A program made the translations under genes and the position numbers. The notes under the pieces were generated by a model. That model saw only the letters and a program-made list of their open reading frames with translations. It was not told where the DNA came from and made no database searches. Positions 24,857-33,353 of a stretch of DNA of 54,187 nucleotides are shown piece by piece; within the stretch, counting starts at the first letter, position 1, and every line of letters starts with the position of its first letter. This DNA is from Oscillospiraceae bacterium (GTDB lineage: Bacteria; Bacillota; Clostridia; Oscillospirales; UBA929), in assembly GCA_009782215.1 (NCBI GenBank), contig WRKO01000017.1, positions 1 to 54,187 on the forward strand, read 5' to 3'.

Positions 24857-26470
24857 TTGCCGGGTAAAAGCCAGAATTTTCTGCGCGGGGCGTTTTTTCT
24901 CTCCGTCTCCACGGCGGCGGTGAAGGTTATCGGCGCGCTGTACAAGATTCCCATTCAGAATTTGCTGGGAACGGAAGGCTCGTCGATTTACAACGTGGCG
25001 TACAGCATCTACACCCTGCTCTTTGTTTTAGCCACCGCAGGGCTTCCGGTGGCCATCTCAAAAATGGTCAGCGAAAGCCACGCGTCCGGGCGGAACGACG
25101 CGGCGCGCATTGTGTCGGCGGCGTTTATCCCCTTTCTTGTCATCGGCACGGCGGGGGCGCTTATCATGCTTCTGTTCGCCGACGGCATTGCCGCGATGAT
25201 GGATGCGGAGGAGGCGGTCTGGGCCATCCGCGCCATCGCCCCCAGCGTCTTCCTGATTGTGTTTGTCTGTCCTTACCGGGGTTACTATCAGGGTCACGGC
25301 AACATGACGCCCACCGCCGTTTCGCAGGTGCTGGAGGCCGTGGGAAAACTGATTTTCGGAACGGGCTTGACAATCATCGCTCTGACGGTTATAATACCGT
25401 CTGACGGCTCTGAGGCAAACCAGTTGGCGCGGAACACCTACGGTCCGGCCGCCGCCATATTGGGCGTCAGCGTCGGGATTCTGCTTTCCGCCCTGTATTT
25501 AATCGTAAGCAGCCGGAAGCATAAGCTCTCCGAGGCGCGGAAGCTGCCCGGGCGGCGGCGCGGGGACATTCTGCGGGAAATGGTTTCTCTCGCCGTCCCG
25601 ATTACCCTCGGCTCCGCCGTCATCAGCATCACCAACCTCATTGACGCGGGTTTGACGAGGGGACTGCTGGTCAGCGGCGCCGGCTTCTCGGACAGTGCGC
25701 GCAACGCGTATCACGGCGCGTATACGTGGGCGACCACCCTATACACCCTGCCCACCGCGTTTATCCTCACCATTGCCGTCAGCCTGCTGCCCGCCATCGC
25801 GGCGTTCCGCGTACGGAACGACCGTCAGGGCGTCATCCGCACCACCCGCTCGGCCATCCGCGTGACCGCCCTGCTGGGGATGCCCGCCGGCGTCGGATTT
25901 TTTGTCCTCGCGGAACCGATTCTGACGCTGCTGTATTCCGACCCCGCGGGGGTGGCCATCGCCGCCCCGCTGCTCCGGTTGTTGGGCGTCGCCGTCATCT
26001 TTGTCAGCATCGTCACCGTCACCAACGCCATTTTGCAGTCCCTCGGCATGGTGAGCATCCCCATTGTTACCATGACCGTCGGCTGCGCCGTCAAGCTCGT
26101 CTGCACCTATCTGCTGGTCGGCAATCCCGCCGTCCACATCAGCGGAGCCCCTATCGGCACCCTCGTCTGCTTCGGGCTGATTGCCTCGCTCAACCTGATT
26201 GTCGTCATCCGCGCCACCGGCTCGGGCGTCGCCCTGCTGAGTGAGCTGGGCAAGCCGTTCCTCGCCGCCGCGGGCATGGGATTCATCGCGCTGGGATGCT
26301 ATTATTTCTTTGCCCGGTTTCTCGGCGAGAGGGCGGGCGTGGCGCTGGCGATGGGCGTGGGATTCCTGTCATACGGGATTTTGCTCATCCTCATCCGGGG
26401 GATTCCCAAACGCGATGTGGAGCTTCTTCCGGGGGGCGCGAGACTGGCCAAAATATTACAAATCAGATAA
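24857..26470 (+). CDS. SpoVB/MurJ-like polysaccharide flippase (MOP superfamily)
   Basis: Integral membrane protein with about 14 hydrophobic segments over 537 aa. The N-terminal pattern FLRGAFFLSVSTAAVKVIGALYKIP (split here: FLRGAFFLSVS, then AAVKVIGALYKIP) and GLPVAISKMVSE are typical of SpoVB-type lipid-linked oligosaccharide flippases in spore formers. TTG 24857 is used, 7 nt after AAGGAGGGG; ATG 24850 is out of frame. It probably exports cell wall or cortex precursors; the exact lipid substrate is not readable from sequence. Confidence 0.88.
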   Translation: MPGKSQNFLRGAFFLSVSTAAVKVIGALYKIPIQNLLGTEGSSIYNVAYSIYTLLFVLATAGLPVAISKMVSESHASGRNDAARIVSAAFIPFLVIGTAGALIMLLFADGIAAMMDAEEAVWAIRAIAPSVFLIVFVCPYRGYYQGHGNMTPTAVSQVLEAVGKLIFGTGLTIIALTVIIPSDGSEANQLARNTYGPAAAILGVSVGILLSALYLIVSSRKHKLSEARKLPGRRRGDILREMVSLAVPITLGSAVISITNLIDAGLTRGLLVSGAGFSDSARNAYHGAYTWATTLYTLPTAFILTIAVSLLPAIAAFRVRNDRQGVIRTTRSAIRVTALLGMPAGVGFFVLAEPILTLLYSDPAGVAIAAPLLRLLGVAVIFVSIVTVTNAILQSLGMVSIPIVTMTVGCAVKLVCTYLLVGNPAVHISGAPIGTLVCFGLIASLNLIVVIRATGSGVALLSELGKPFLAAAGMGFIALGCYYFFARFLGERAGVALAMGVGFLSYGILLILIRGIPKRDVELLPGGARLAKILQIR

Positions 26471-26502
26471 ATTTGCGTTTTTTTGCAAAAAGGGCTTGTG
26501 TA

Positions 26503-26937
26503 ATGGAGCAAACTATGTTAAATTCTCTATATGACAATTTTCTTCCTTGGGAGAGGCTCCTCTTTCTGATGGGCCGTCTGCGCTCCCCGGAGGGCTGTCC
26601 GTGGGACAGGGAGCAGACCCACCTCTCCATCCGCGGCAATCTCTCGGAAGAATGCGGAGAGTTGCTGGAAGCCATTGACGCGGCGGACGACGCCTTGATG
26701 CGCGAGGAGTTGGGCGATGTACTGCTGCAAGTGGTGTTCCACGCGCAGATTGCCGGGGAGGAAGGCCGGTTCACCATAGACGATGTCTTGACCGGCTTAT
26801 GCGAAAAGCTCATCACGCGGCACCCGCATGTTTTCGGAGAGGACAAGGCCCGGAACGCCGAGGAAGCCCTGACCTTCTGGAAAGAAGCCAAAGCGAAGGA
26901 AAAGACCCGCGCTCCGACGGACGGAGCGCCCGGCTGA
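26503..26937 (+). CDS. mazG: MazG-family nucleoside triphosphate pyrophosphohydrolase
   Basis: House-cleaning NTP pyrophosphohydrolase. [19 protein letters not shown] and the metal-binding [14 protein letters not shown] match the MazG fold. It has a single MazG domain (144 aa), unlike the roughly 260-aa two-domain E. coli enzyme. ATG 26503 follows AAAAAGGG, and ATG 26515 (GGAG 6 nt upstream) is an equally plausible start. A GC hairpin (26909-26929) lies in its last codons. It precedes hup, as in many Clostridia. Confidence 0.9.
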   Translation: MEQTMLNSLYDNFLPWERLLFLMGRLRSPEGCPWDREQTHLSIRGNLSEECGELLEAIDAADDALMREELGDVLLQVVFHAQIAGEEGRFTIDDVLTGLCEKLITRHPHVFGEDKARNAEEALTFWKEAKAKEKTRAPTDGAPG

Positions 26938-27005
26938 AGGCTACTCAGGCAAGTGATTTATCATCTGCCTATAGCATACACAAGAAAATCAAGGAGGAAA
27001 ACAAA

Positions 27006-27281
27006 ATGAACAAAGCAGAACTCATCAACGCGGTAGCGGAAAAGACCGGCACAACCAAGAAAGACTCGGACACGGTCATTTCGGCGGTATTCGACGTCAT
27101 CGCGACCACTCTGGCGGAAGGCGACAAGGTCCAGCTCGTGGGCTTCGGTTCCTTCGAGGTTAAAAAGCGCGAGGCGCGCGTTGGCCGTAACCCGAAAACC
27201 AAGGAATCCATCAACATTCCCGCGTCCAAGAGCCCTGTTTTCAAGGCCGGCAAATCGCTGAAGGAAGCCGTCAACAAGTAA
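27006..27281 (+). CDS. hup: HU family DNA-binding protein
   Basis: Nucleoid protein of 91 aa, beginning [35 protein letters not shown] (arm region with the conserved GxNP turn) and [13 protein letters not shown] at the end are canonical. ATG 27006 has a strong AAGGAGG. It lies between mazG and the rqcP-yabP-yabQ genes, a common clostridial order. Confidence 0.97.
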   Translation: MNKAELINAVAEKTGTTKKDSDTVISAVFDVIATTLAEGDKVQLVGFGSFEVKKREARVGRNPKTKESINIPASKSPVFKAGKSLKEAVNK

Positions 27282-27357
27282 AAGGGCCGCTTCGCCGGGC
27301 GCCGGCGAGGATGATTCGCATAAGCGTTTGCCGAACCGAAGACGATTCTGTCCCTCC

Positions 27358-27384
27358 GCCTTTTCCGCCTTTGGCGGAAAAGGC
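27358..27384 (+). other. Perfect 12-bp hairpin between hup and rqcP
   Basis: Arms 27358-27369 and 27373-27384 with a TTT loop. No U-run follows, so it may stabilise the hup mRNA 3' end or act together with the second hairpin at 27411. Confidence 0.5.
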
Positions 27385-27410
27385 TCGGATGGGAGTATGG
27401 TCTGAGTCGA

Positions 27411-27429
27411 AGCCCCCCTTAGGGGGGCT
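27411..27429 (+). terminator. Terminator hairpin after hup
   Basis: AGCCCCCC / GGGGGGCT stem (8 bp) with a TTA loop, followed by GTTTGG. It probably ends hup transcription and lies 27 bp before rqcP. Confidence 0.55.
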
Positions 27430-27455
27430 GTTTGGCATAAAGACGGAGGGATACG

Positions 27456-27698
27456 ATGCGTTTGGACAAATATCTCAAGGTGTCGCGCCTGATTAAGCGG
27501 CGCGCGGCCGCAAACGAGGCCTGCAATCACGAGCGGGTCTCCGTCAACGGGAAGCCGGCCAAGGCGGCCTATGCCGTCAAGCCCGGCGATGTTATTGAAA
27601 TCCGTTTCGGCGCGAGGCTGACCAAGGTCGAGGTGCTGTCGGTGGCCGAACACGCGACGAAGGAAGGCTCGGCGGCGTTGTACAAGGAACTGTCATAA
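27456..27698 (+). CDS. rqcP: S4-domain RNA-binding protein RqcP (YabO)
   Basis: Small S4 protein of 80 aa. MRLDKYLKVSRLIKRR and VSVNGKPAKAAYAVKPGD form the S4 RNA-binding fold. In Bacillus, RqcP works with RqcH to add alanine tails on stalled 50S subunits. The gene order rqcP(yabO)-yabP-yabQ-divIC-yabR supports the identity. ATG 27456 follows GACGGAGGG. Confidence 0.92.
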   Translation: MRLDKYLKVSRLIKRRAAANEACNHERVSVNGKPAKAAYAVKPGDVIEIRFGARLTKVEVLSVAEHATKEGSAALYKELS

Positions 27699-27745
27699 CC
27701 TGTCCCCTCCCCCGCATAGACTGATGACAAAGGGGGAGGACGAAT

Positions 27746-28015
27746 TTGGATATGAAGACGCAAAAACCTCACCAGTTGATTCTTGACGGGCGCGAACGCC
27801 TGATTATCTCGGGCGTTTCGGATGTGGAGAGCTTTGACGAGGAAGGGGTTGTCTGCAAGACGGGGCGCGGCACGCTTTTGGTGCGCGGCACGGGCTTGCG
27901 GGTGGATAAGCTCAGTCTGGAGGGCGGGGAGCTGTCTGTCGAGGGGCTGGTAGACAGCCTTGTGTATGAGGACGCGGCGCAGAGCGGCGGGCTGTGGTCC
28001 CGTCTTTTCGGCTGA
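27746..28015 (+). CDS. yabP: Spore cortex-associated protein YabP
   Basis: Sporulation protein of about 89 aa with the YabP pattern HQLILDGRERLIISGVSDVESFDE and LRVDKLSLEGGELSVEG. In B. subtilis it is needed for spore development. TTG 27746 is 6 nt from GGGGGAGG; ATG 27752 is the alternative. The yabQ start lies at its stop. Confidence 0.93.
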   Translation: MDMKTQKPHQLILDGRERLIISGVSDVESFDEEGVVCKTGRGTLLVRGTGLRVDKLSLEGGELSVEGLVDSLVYEDAAQSGGLWSRLFG

Positions 28016-28016
28016 T

Positions 28017-28691
28017 ATGGAAGTGTCTCTGCCGGGTCAGGTTCTTGAGTTTTCGCTCGCCATGCTGCTGGGCGCGGGGCTGGGCTTTGTGTATGACTGT
28101 ATGCGGATTGTGCGCGGGAGGCTTCCTTTGCGGGCCGTCACGGCGGTTCTTGACGGGTTGTTTTGGCTGGTCTGCGCGGGGGCGGCTTTCTGGTTTGCCA
28201 TGAGTCTGGGCGGCGGCGAGCTGCGCCTGAGTTCCGTCATCGCCATTGTCTTCGGCGTCATCGCTTATTTTTGCTTTTTGTCCGCGTTTGTCCGCGCTGT
28301 GGGCTTTGTTCTTGCCGACGGGGCGATTGAGTTGTTTTCGGTCATTCTGCGCCCGTTCATCGCTATGACAAAAAAAATTCATAAAATTTTCACAAAAGGC
28401 TTTTCTTTTTTGTCAAAATGTCATATACTAAATAAAAGGCGCACTCATGCGCAGACGGAACGCGCAAAACGGAGGAAAGATACGCATGGATCGCGTGAAA
28501 CGGAAAGCCAAACCCAAGAGGGGGTTGCCGGGCAAACTGGTAATCCTCATATTCGCCGTGTGGGCGGCCATCACCCTCGTCAGCCTTCAGGGACAAATCA
28601 ACCAAAAGAAGGCCGAAAGGGACGCGCTCGAGCTGGAGCTGGCGGCGCAGCAAATTCAGATAGCGATGCTCGCAAAGGATATCGAGTCTGA
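28017..28691 (+). CDS. yabQ: Spore cortex biosynthesis membrane protein YabQ (long 3' overlap with divIC)
   Basis: The N-terminal part has several membrane helices (LEFSLAMLLGAGLGFVYD, then VLDGLFWLVCAGAAFWFAM and VIAIVFGVIAYFCFL), typical of YabQ, which is required for cortex synthesis. The frame does not stop where expected. After a Lys-rich helix near residue 125 it runs into divIC and overlaps it by 206 bp. The last 75 residues are Arg/Gly/Gln-rich and look like out-of-frame translation. Either the overlap is real or a small indel (for example in the A-run near 28370) removed the normal stop. Confidence 0.82.
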   Translation: MEVSLPGQVLEFSLAMLLGAGLGFVYDCMRIVRGRLPLRAVTAVLDGLFWLVCAGAAFWFAMSLGGGELRLSSVIAIVFGVIAYFCFLSAFVRAVGFVLADGAIELFSVILRPFIAMTKKIHKIFTKGFSFLSKCHILNKRRTHAQTERAKRRKDTHGSRETESQTQEGVAGQTGNPHIRRVGGHHPRQPSGTNQPKEGRKGRARAGAGGAANSDSDARKGYRV

Positions 28692-28782
28692 CAACATGGA
28701 AGAGAGGATTGCCCGCATCGCGCGGGACAAGCTGGGGCTGGTTATGCCGGAAGAGATTATCATCGTCAACAGAACGCCTTAG
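28486..28782 (+). CDS. divIC: Septum formation initiator DivIC/FtsL-type protein
   Basis: Bitopic division protein of 98 aa. A basic N-terminus (KRKAKPKRG) is followed by one membrane segment (LVILIFAVWAAITLVSL) and an extracytoplasmic coiled coil (INQKKAERDALELELAAQQ). The conserved ARDKLGLVMPEE ends it. ATG 28486 follows GGAGGAAAG. It starts inside the yabQ frame and stands before the S1-domain gene, the usual order. Confidence 0.92.
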   Translation: MDRVKRKAKPKRGLPGKLVILIFAVWAAITLVSLQGQINQKKAERDALELELAAQQIQIAMLAKDIESDNMEERIARIARDKLGLVMPEEIIIVNRTP

Positions 28783-28824
28783 GGTTTGCAAAAGATAAAT
28801 AAACAGGAGGGCGTCAAGCGCAGT

Positions 28825-29208
28825 ATGGAAATCGGGAGCATTCATCCCGGCAAGGTTACGGGAATCACCAAGTTCGGCGCGTTTGTCGCGCTGGCCGACG
28901 GACGCTCGGGGATGGTTCATATCTCGGAGATTGCGTACACCTACGTCAACGAGATTCGCGAACACCTCACCGAGGGTCAGGAGGTCACGGTCAAGGTCAT
29001 CGGCGTCAGCCCCGAGGGGCGCGTTAATTTCTCCATCAAAAAAGCCCTGCCGCCCCCGCCCCGCAGGGAGTCCTCCTTCGCCGGCGCCCGCCGTCAGCCG
29101 CAGGCCGGCCCCGCCACCTTTGAAGATAAGCTCAAGGCTTTCATGTCCGATTCGGAGAGCAAGCTCTCGGGGATGCGGGAGACCCCTCGGCCAAAACGGA
29201 GAAAATAA
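28825..29208 (+). CDS. S1 RNA-binding domain protein (YabR-like)
   Basis: One S1 domain covers about residues 4-75 (HPGKVTGITKFGAFVAL, GMVHISEIA, VKVIGVSPEGRVNFSIKKA). A Pro/Arg-rich linker and a charged tail follow. The start at ATG 28825 gives the family N-terminus MEIGSIHPGKVTG, although the AGGAGGG site is rather far (13 nt); TTG 28786 is an alternative without a good site. It resembles B. subtilis YabR, whose role is uncertain. Confidence 0.85.
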   Translation: MEIGSIHPGKVTGITKFGAFVALADGRSGMVHISEIAYTYVNEIREHLTEGQEVTVKVIGVSPEGRVNFSIKKALPPPPRRESSFAGARRQPQAGPATFEDKLKAFMSDSESKLSGMRETPRPKRRK

Positions 29209-29229
29209 GCGAAAAAATTAAAAAAACGC

Positions 29230-29259
29230 TTGACAAGCCCTAGGTCTTTGTGATAGACT
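29230..29259 (+). promoter_or_regulatory. Promoter of the rpmG-secE-nusG operon
   Basis: TTGACA (29230-29235), an 18-bp spacer and TAGACT (29254-29259) with a TG extension. Confidence 0.75.
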
Positions 29260-29260
29260 G

Positions 29261-29289
29261 CTCTTTGCCTGCAAAGGGTTCTTTTTTTG
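29261..29289 (+). terminator. Attenuator-like hairpin in the rpmG leader
   Basis: A 7-bp stem (29261-29267 with 29272-29278, one G.T pair) and a CCTG loop are followed by TTCTTTTTTTG. It lies immediately after the promoter and before rpmG, so it could attenuate the operon. The transcript would begin very near the left arm. Confidence 0.5.
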
Positions 29290-29317
29290 TAGAGATAAAA
29301 GTGAGGTGCAAGCCATC

Positions 29318-29467
29318 ATGCGCGTGAGAATCACCCTCTCTTGCAGCGAATGCAAGCAGAGAAATTACAACACCATGAAAAACAAGAAGAACGACCCCGA
29401 ACGCCTTGAAATGAGCAAATACTGCCGTTTCTGCCGCAAACATACCCCCCATAAGGAGACGAAATAA
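29318..29467 (+). CDS. rpmG: Ribosomal protein bL33
   Basis: 49-aa protein too short for routine length filters. [17 protein letters not shown] and [14 protein letters not shown] give bL33 with two CxxC pairs, the zinc-binding form. ATG 29318 has GTGAGGTG upstream. It ends one base before secE, the classic rpmG-secE-nusG order. Confidence 0.95.
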   Translation: MRVRITLSCSECKQRNYNTMKNKKNDPERLEMSKYCRFCRKHTPHKETK

Positions 29468-29468
29468 A

Positions 29469-29696
29469 ATGAGCAGCGAAAAAAAGCCCAACATTATCGC
29501 GCGGCTTGCCCGCTGGTTCCGTGAGACAAGGAGCGAACTGAAGCGGGTCGTTTGGCCGACGCGCAAGCAGCTAATCAACAACACCGCCATCGTCCTGTGC
29601 GCGGTTATCGCGGTGGGCATTGTTATGGCGGGGCTGGACGCGGGGTTCCTCATGGTTATCCATAGGTTCTTCCCGTTTGTCTTCGACCTTTTTTGA
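29469..29696 (+). CDS. secE: Protein translocase subunit SecE
   Basis: Single-span SecE of 75 aa. The amphipathic RETRSELKRVVWPTRKQ block precedes one membrane helix (AIVLCAVIAVGIVMAGL). It is an essential part of the SecYEG channel. AAGGAGACG precedes ATG 29469. nusG starts 9 bp later. Confidence 0.96.
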   Translation: MSSEKKPNIIARLARWFRETRSELKRVVWPTRKQLINNTAIVLCAVIAVGIVMAGLDAGFLMVIHRFFPFVFDLF

Positions 29697-29705
29697 GGGT
29701 AGGAC

Positions 29706-30233
29706 ATGAGCGAAAACGCAAAGTGGTATGTTGTCCATACCTATTCGGGCTACGAAAAAAAGGTAGCCGCCACCATTGATAAAACGGTGGAAAACCGCAA
29801 ATTGCACGATTTCATCCTTGAGGTCAGCGTGCCGACCGAAGAGGTGACCGAGCTTACCGCCGACGGCAAGAAAAAAACCGTTGAGCGCAAGATGTTCCCC
29901 GGCTATGTCCTCATCAAAATGGTGATGACCGACGAGAGCTGGCACGCCGTCCGCAACACGCGCGGCGTCACCGGGTTTGTCGGGCCGGGCAGCAAGCCCA
30001 TCCCGCTCACCGAAGCCGAGGTGGCGGCGCTGGGCGTTGAAAAGCGCGAGATTATCGTCCCCTACAGCTCCGGCGACAGCGTGAAGATTATCGACGGCCC
30101 GCTCACCACCTTTATCGGCACCGTGGAGGAAATCGAGACGGAGAAAAACCGCGTGCGCGTGGTCATCAGCCTGTTCGGCCGCGAAACGCCGGTCGAGCTG
30201 GAGCTGGATCAGGTAGAACCGCTGGTCGTATAA
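29706..30233 (+). CDS. nusG: Transcription termination/antitermination factor NusG
   Basis: 175-aa NusG. The NGN domain starts KWYVVHTYSGYEKKVAATI and has FPGYVLIKMVM. The KOW domain near the C-terminus has DSVKIIDGPLTTFIGTVEEI. It binds RNA polymerase and modulates pausing. It lies 120 bp upstream of rplK, with GC hairpins in the gap (30256-30320). Confidence 0.97.
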   Translation: MSENAKWYVVHTYSGYEKKVAATIDKTVENRKLHDFILEVSVPTEEVTELTADGKKKTVERKMFPGYVLIKMVMTDESWHAVRNTRGVTGFVGPGSKPIPLTEAEVAALGVEKREIIVPYSSGDSVKIIDGPLTTFIGTVEEIETEKNRVRVVISLFGRETPVELELDQVEPLVV

Positions 30234-30353
30234 GGGCGAGCATTCCACGCCCGGGGGCGAACGCGGTTCGCCTAGCAGAGCTTTGTGTCCCCCGTGGGAG
30301 GAGCGTCTTCGGCGCTCCGCTATTCACCACTTTATATTTAGGAGGAAACCCGT

Positions 30354-30779
30354 ATGGCACAGAAAGTAATCGGCCTTATCAAGCTGCAGATTCCTGCCGG
30401 CAAGGCCACCCCCGCGCCGCCCGTGGGTCCCGCGCTCGGACAGCACGGCGTGAACATCATGGCGTTTACCAAGGATTTCAACGAGCGCACCAAGAATGAC
30501 GCGGGCCTAATCATCCCCGTGGTCATCACCGTCTACGCAGACCGCAGTTTTTCCTTCATCACCAAAACCCCGCCCGCCGCCGTCCTCATCAAAAAGGCCT
30601 GCAAGCTGGAAAAAGCCTCAGCGGTGCCCAACAAGGACAAGGTGAGCCAAATCAGCAAGGAAGACGTCCGCAAGATTGCGGAGTTGAAAATGTCCGACCT
30701 CAACGCCGCAAGCGTCGAAGCGGCAATGAGCATGGTCGCCGGTACCGCCCGCAGCATGGGCGTTACCGTCGAAGAATAG
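30354..30779 (+). CDS. rplK: Ribosomal protein uL11
   Basis: 141-aa uL11. The prolyl-rich N-domain [19 protein letters not shown] and the C-terminal rRNA-binding part ([19 protein letters not shown]) are canonical. It forms part of the GTPase-associated centre together with 23S rRNA. TAGGAGG precedes ATG 30354. rplA follows 11 bp later. Confidence 0.97.
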   Translation: MAQKVIGLIKLQIPAGKATPAPPVGPALGQHGVNIMAFTKDFNERTKNDAGLIIPVVITVYADRSFSFITKTPPAAVLIKKACKLEKASAVPNKDKVSQISKEDVRKIAELKMSDLNAASVEAAMSMVAGTARSMGVTVEE

Positions 30780-30790
30780 GGGGTTGGGGT

Positions 30791-31486
30791 ATGTTTAGAG
30801 GGAAAAAATATATCGACAGCCAAAAGCTGATTGACCGGGTAAAGCTGTATGACATGGACGAAGCCTTCCGGCTTGCCATCCAAACCGCGAAGGCGGCGTT
30901 CGACGAGACCATCGAGGTTCACGTCAAGCTGGGCGTCGATTCGCGCCATGCCGACCAGCAGGTGCGCGGCAACGTCGTCCTCCCCCACGGCACCGGCAAG
31001 ACCATGCGTGTTTTGGTCTTTGCCAAGGGCGACGCCGCCAAGGCCGCCGAGGACGCCGGCGCGGACTTTGTGGGCGCCGAGGAGATGGTGACCAAAATCC
31101 AGTCCGAAAACTGGTTTGATTACGACGTTATCGTCGCTACGCCCGATATGATGGGCTTGGTGGGCCGCTTGGGTAAGGTTCTCGGCCCCAAAGGTCTGAT
31201 GCCCAACCCCAAGGCCGGCACCGTCACCACCGACGTGACGCGCGCCATCGCCGACATTAAAGCCGGTAAAGTGGAATACCGCCTTGACAAAACCAACATC
31301 ATTCACTGCCCTCTGGGCAAAAAGAGCTTCGGCGAGGAGAAGCTGATTGAAAACTTCGACACCCTGCTCCGCGCCATCATCAAAAGCAAGCCCGCCGCCG
31401 CCAAAGGCCAGTATATCCGCTCCTGCGTCATCAGCGCGACGATGGGGCCCGGTATCAAGGTCAGCACGGCGAAGCTCTCCGGTTAA
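30791..31486 (+). CDS. rplA: Ribosomal protein uL1
   Basis: 231-aa uL1 of the ribosomal stalk, usually an autoregulator of the rplK-rplA m[37 protein letters not shown] and the C-terminal [11 protein letters not shown] are typical. ATG 30791 has GGGGTTGGGG upstream. A hairpin follows, and rplJ-rplL, the expected next genes, are absent from the window. Confidence 0.97.
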   Translation: MFRGKKYIDSQKLIDRVKLYDMDEAFRLAIQTAKAAFDETIEVHVKLGVDSRHADQQVRGNVVLPHGTGKTMRVLVFAKGDAAKAAEDAGADFVGAEEMVTKIQSENWFDYDVIVATPDMMGLVGRLGKVLGPKGLMPNPKAGTVTTDVTRAIADIKAGKVEYRLDKTNIIHCPLGKKSFGEEKLIENFDTLLRAIIKSKPAAAKGQYIRSCVISATMGPGIKVSTAKLSG

Positions 31487-31494
31487 AACAGTCC

Positions 31495-31525
31495 GCCCCC
31501 CGTCTGTACTGGCGGGGGGTTTGGT
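31495..31525 (+). terminator. Terminator after rplA
   Basis: GC stem (31495-31502 with 31513-31520) with a 10-nt loop, followed by TTGGTT. It ends the nusG-rplK-rplA transcript before the accessory genes begin. Confidence 0.6.
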
Positions 31526-31582
31526 TCGGGGCGTTTTGTGATTGGAGACGGCAGGAAAACAAAAACCGGAGGAGAGACATCC

Positions 31583-32677
31583 ATGAGCGCAAATCACGGC
31601 GAGCCGGTCATGCAGAAGCCCATCAGCGAGTACGCCGGATACATGAAAAACCTGATACCGGCGCATATCCCTGAGACGTACGCGCTGAACCCCGTATTTG
31701 AAAACATCGCGGGCGGGGAGGATATCCGAAACGGCGTCATTGCTTTCAGGGATTTTTTATATCTGTTTTGCGACCGCTTGGTTTCAGACGGGCATTTATA
31801 TGCCCAGCCGCGAAAAACGAGGAGTCCGGCGGACTATCCGTTTTTACACCATATGAATCACCTGCTGATTGATATAGGCTATCACGGCAGGCTGGCTGAA
31901 AGCGGCGATTCACTGCTGGTAACCGATATTCCGTCGTTTACCGTTTCAAAGAATAAAATCCCCGTTTCCCAGCAGGCCGAATGCTTGCGGTTTTTAGCCC
32001 TCTGCGGTTTTGCCTTTGCCGGGATGGACTTAGACGCAAAGACGCCGAATATCTCGGAAGCGCGGCCGCTGGAAGTGTCCTATCCGAGCCGCCCCGTTCT
32101 GCCGGCGGGGTTAAAGGCCCTGTCGGTCGCGGAGATGGAGCTGCGGACGGAGAGACGGTATAGCAATGACGACAATCTCCTGCGGTGCGATTACAGGCTC
32201 ATCAAAGCGGGCGAAACGGACGCGCTCGACATCTTGAAGGATTATATCCATCCGCTGCCCGAAAACGTCCGGCGGTTCGCCCTAGACCTGCATCAGCGCT
32301 ATACCGGCATGGGAATAACCTGCGCGGCGAACAAAAGAGACGGGATTCACATTGCTTACGCCAACCTGCCGAAGAGCCGGCGAGCCTTATCCCCTCGGGA
32401 TGTATACGACCGGAGGGTATGGGAGTTTGCCGTGTCCGTCAGGCACGGCTATTGCTTGGTTGTAAGGGCCAAAAGAGCAGCCGTATACGCGGAGGTTATC
32501 GGAAGCTTTCCCGCGTATTTACAGGAAAAAATCACGCAGGGGTATGGCTGTGACAGGAAGCTGCGAAATGAACGCTGTCAGGGCGGCTGTCAGGGAATCC
32601 GCATACCGCTGGATGATTCCATCGTCGATATGAAACGGGATATTGAGATATGGCTTGACAACGAGACGCTTTGTTGA
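31583..32677 (+). CDS. Conserved-looking protein of unknown function, 364 aa
   Basis: ATG 31583 follows CGGAGGAGAG, and the product starts MSANHGEPVMQKP; the GTG at 31538 has no such site. It is soluble, with mixed helix and strand. The C-terminus carries a compact Cys cluster (CDRKLRNERCQGGCQGIRI, about residues 335-353) ahead of an amphipathic last helix, suggesting a small metal site. It opens the accessory stretch after rplA and is followed by the GyrI-like gene. I recognise no family or catalytic motif. Confidence 0.75.
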   Translation: MSANHGEPVMQKPISEYAGYMKNLIPAHIPETYALNPVFENIAGGEDIRNGVIAFRDFLYLFCDRLVSDGHLYAQPRKTRSPADYPFLHHMNHLLIDIGYHGRLAESGDSLLVTDIPSFTVSKNKIPVSQQAECLRFLALCGFAFAGMDLDAKTPNISEARPLEVSYPSRPVLPAGLKALSVAEMELRTERRYSNDDNLLRCDYRLIKAGETDALDILKDYIHPLPENVRRFALDLHQRYTGMGITCAANKRDGIHIAYANLPKSRRALSPRDVYDRRVWEFAVSVRHGYCLVVRAKRAAVYAEVIGSFPAYLQEKITQGYGCDRKLRNERCQGGCQGIRIPLDDSIVDMKRDIEIWLDNETLC

Positions 32678-32705
32678 CAGAAAATAGACATAAGGAGCGG
32701 ATAGG

Positions 32706-33350
32706 ATGGCTGGGGCGTTTGACTTTAAGAAGGAATACAGGAATTTATATTCGCCGCCCGCGGCGCCGGGAGTGGTTGACGTGCCGGAGATGCTGTTTAT
32801 CATGGTGGACGGCAAGGGCAACCCGAACACAAGCGAGGACTATCAATCAGCCGTTGAGATGCTCTACGGGCTTTCCTACGCCGTCAAAATGAGCAAGATG
32901 CGCGGCGCACAGCCGCCGGGCTATTTTGACTATGTCGTGCCGCCGCTTGAAGGGCTGTGGTGGCTGAGCGACGGCTCGTTGGCTTGGTATGAAGACAAGG
33001 ACAAATACTGCTGGACTTCGATGATGCGCCAGCCGGAATTTGTCGATACGGCGGTCTTTGAAGCCGCCAAGACTGAACTGTCCAAGAAAAAGCCGCACCT
33101 TGACCTCTCGCGGGCGCGGCTTGAAAAACTGACCGAGGGGCTTTGCGTTCAGGCGATGCACATCGGGCCGTATAACGATGAGCCGAGGACAAACGCCGCT
33201 ATCGTACAGTTTATGGCCGATAACGGATACGTCAGCGATATAAGCGGCACGCGCCGCCACCACGAGATTTATCTGAGCGACCCGCGCAAAACCGCCCCGG
33301 AAAAGCTGAAAACGGTACTCCGGCACCCGGCTGCGTCTTGTGGAGGCTGA
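32706..33350 (+). CDS. GyrI-like small-molecule-binding domain protein
   Basis: 214-aa protein of the SRPBCC/GyrI-like (AraC effector-binding) superfamily without a DNA-binding domain. FDFKKEYRNLYSPP at the start, MVDGKGNPN and the central WWLSDGSLAWYEDKDKYCW, then MHIGPYNDEP at the end, are characteristic. Such proteins bind or hydrolyse toxic cationic compounds. ATG 32706 follows AAGGAGCGG. It lies 3 bp upstream of an MFS transporter gene, so sensing or detoxification plus export is a reasonable guess. Confidence 0.85.
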   Translation: MAGAFDFKKEYRNLYSPPAAPGVVDVPEMLFIMVDGKGNPNTSEDYQSAVEMLYGLSYAVKMSKMRGAQPPGYFDYVVPPLEGLWWLSDGSLAWYEDKDKYCWTSMMRQPEFVDTAVFEAAKTELSKKKPHLDLSRARLEKLTEGLCVQAMHIGPYNDEPRTNAAIVQFMADNGYVSDISGTRRHHEIYLSDPRKTAPEKLKTVLRHPAASCGG

Positions 33351-33353
33351 TTC

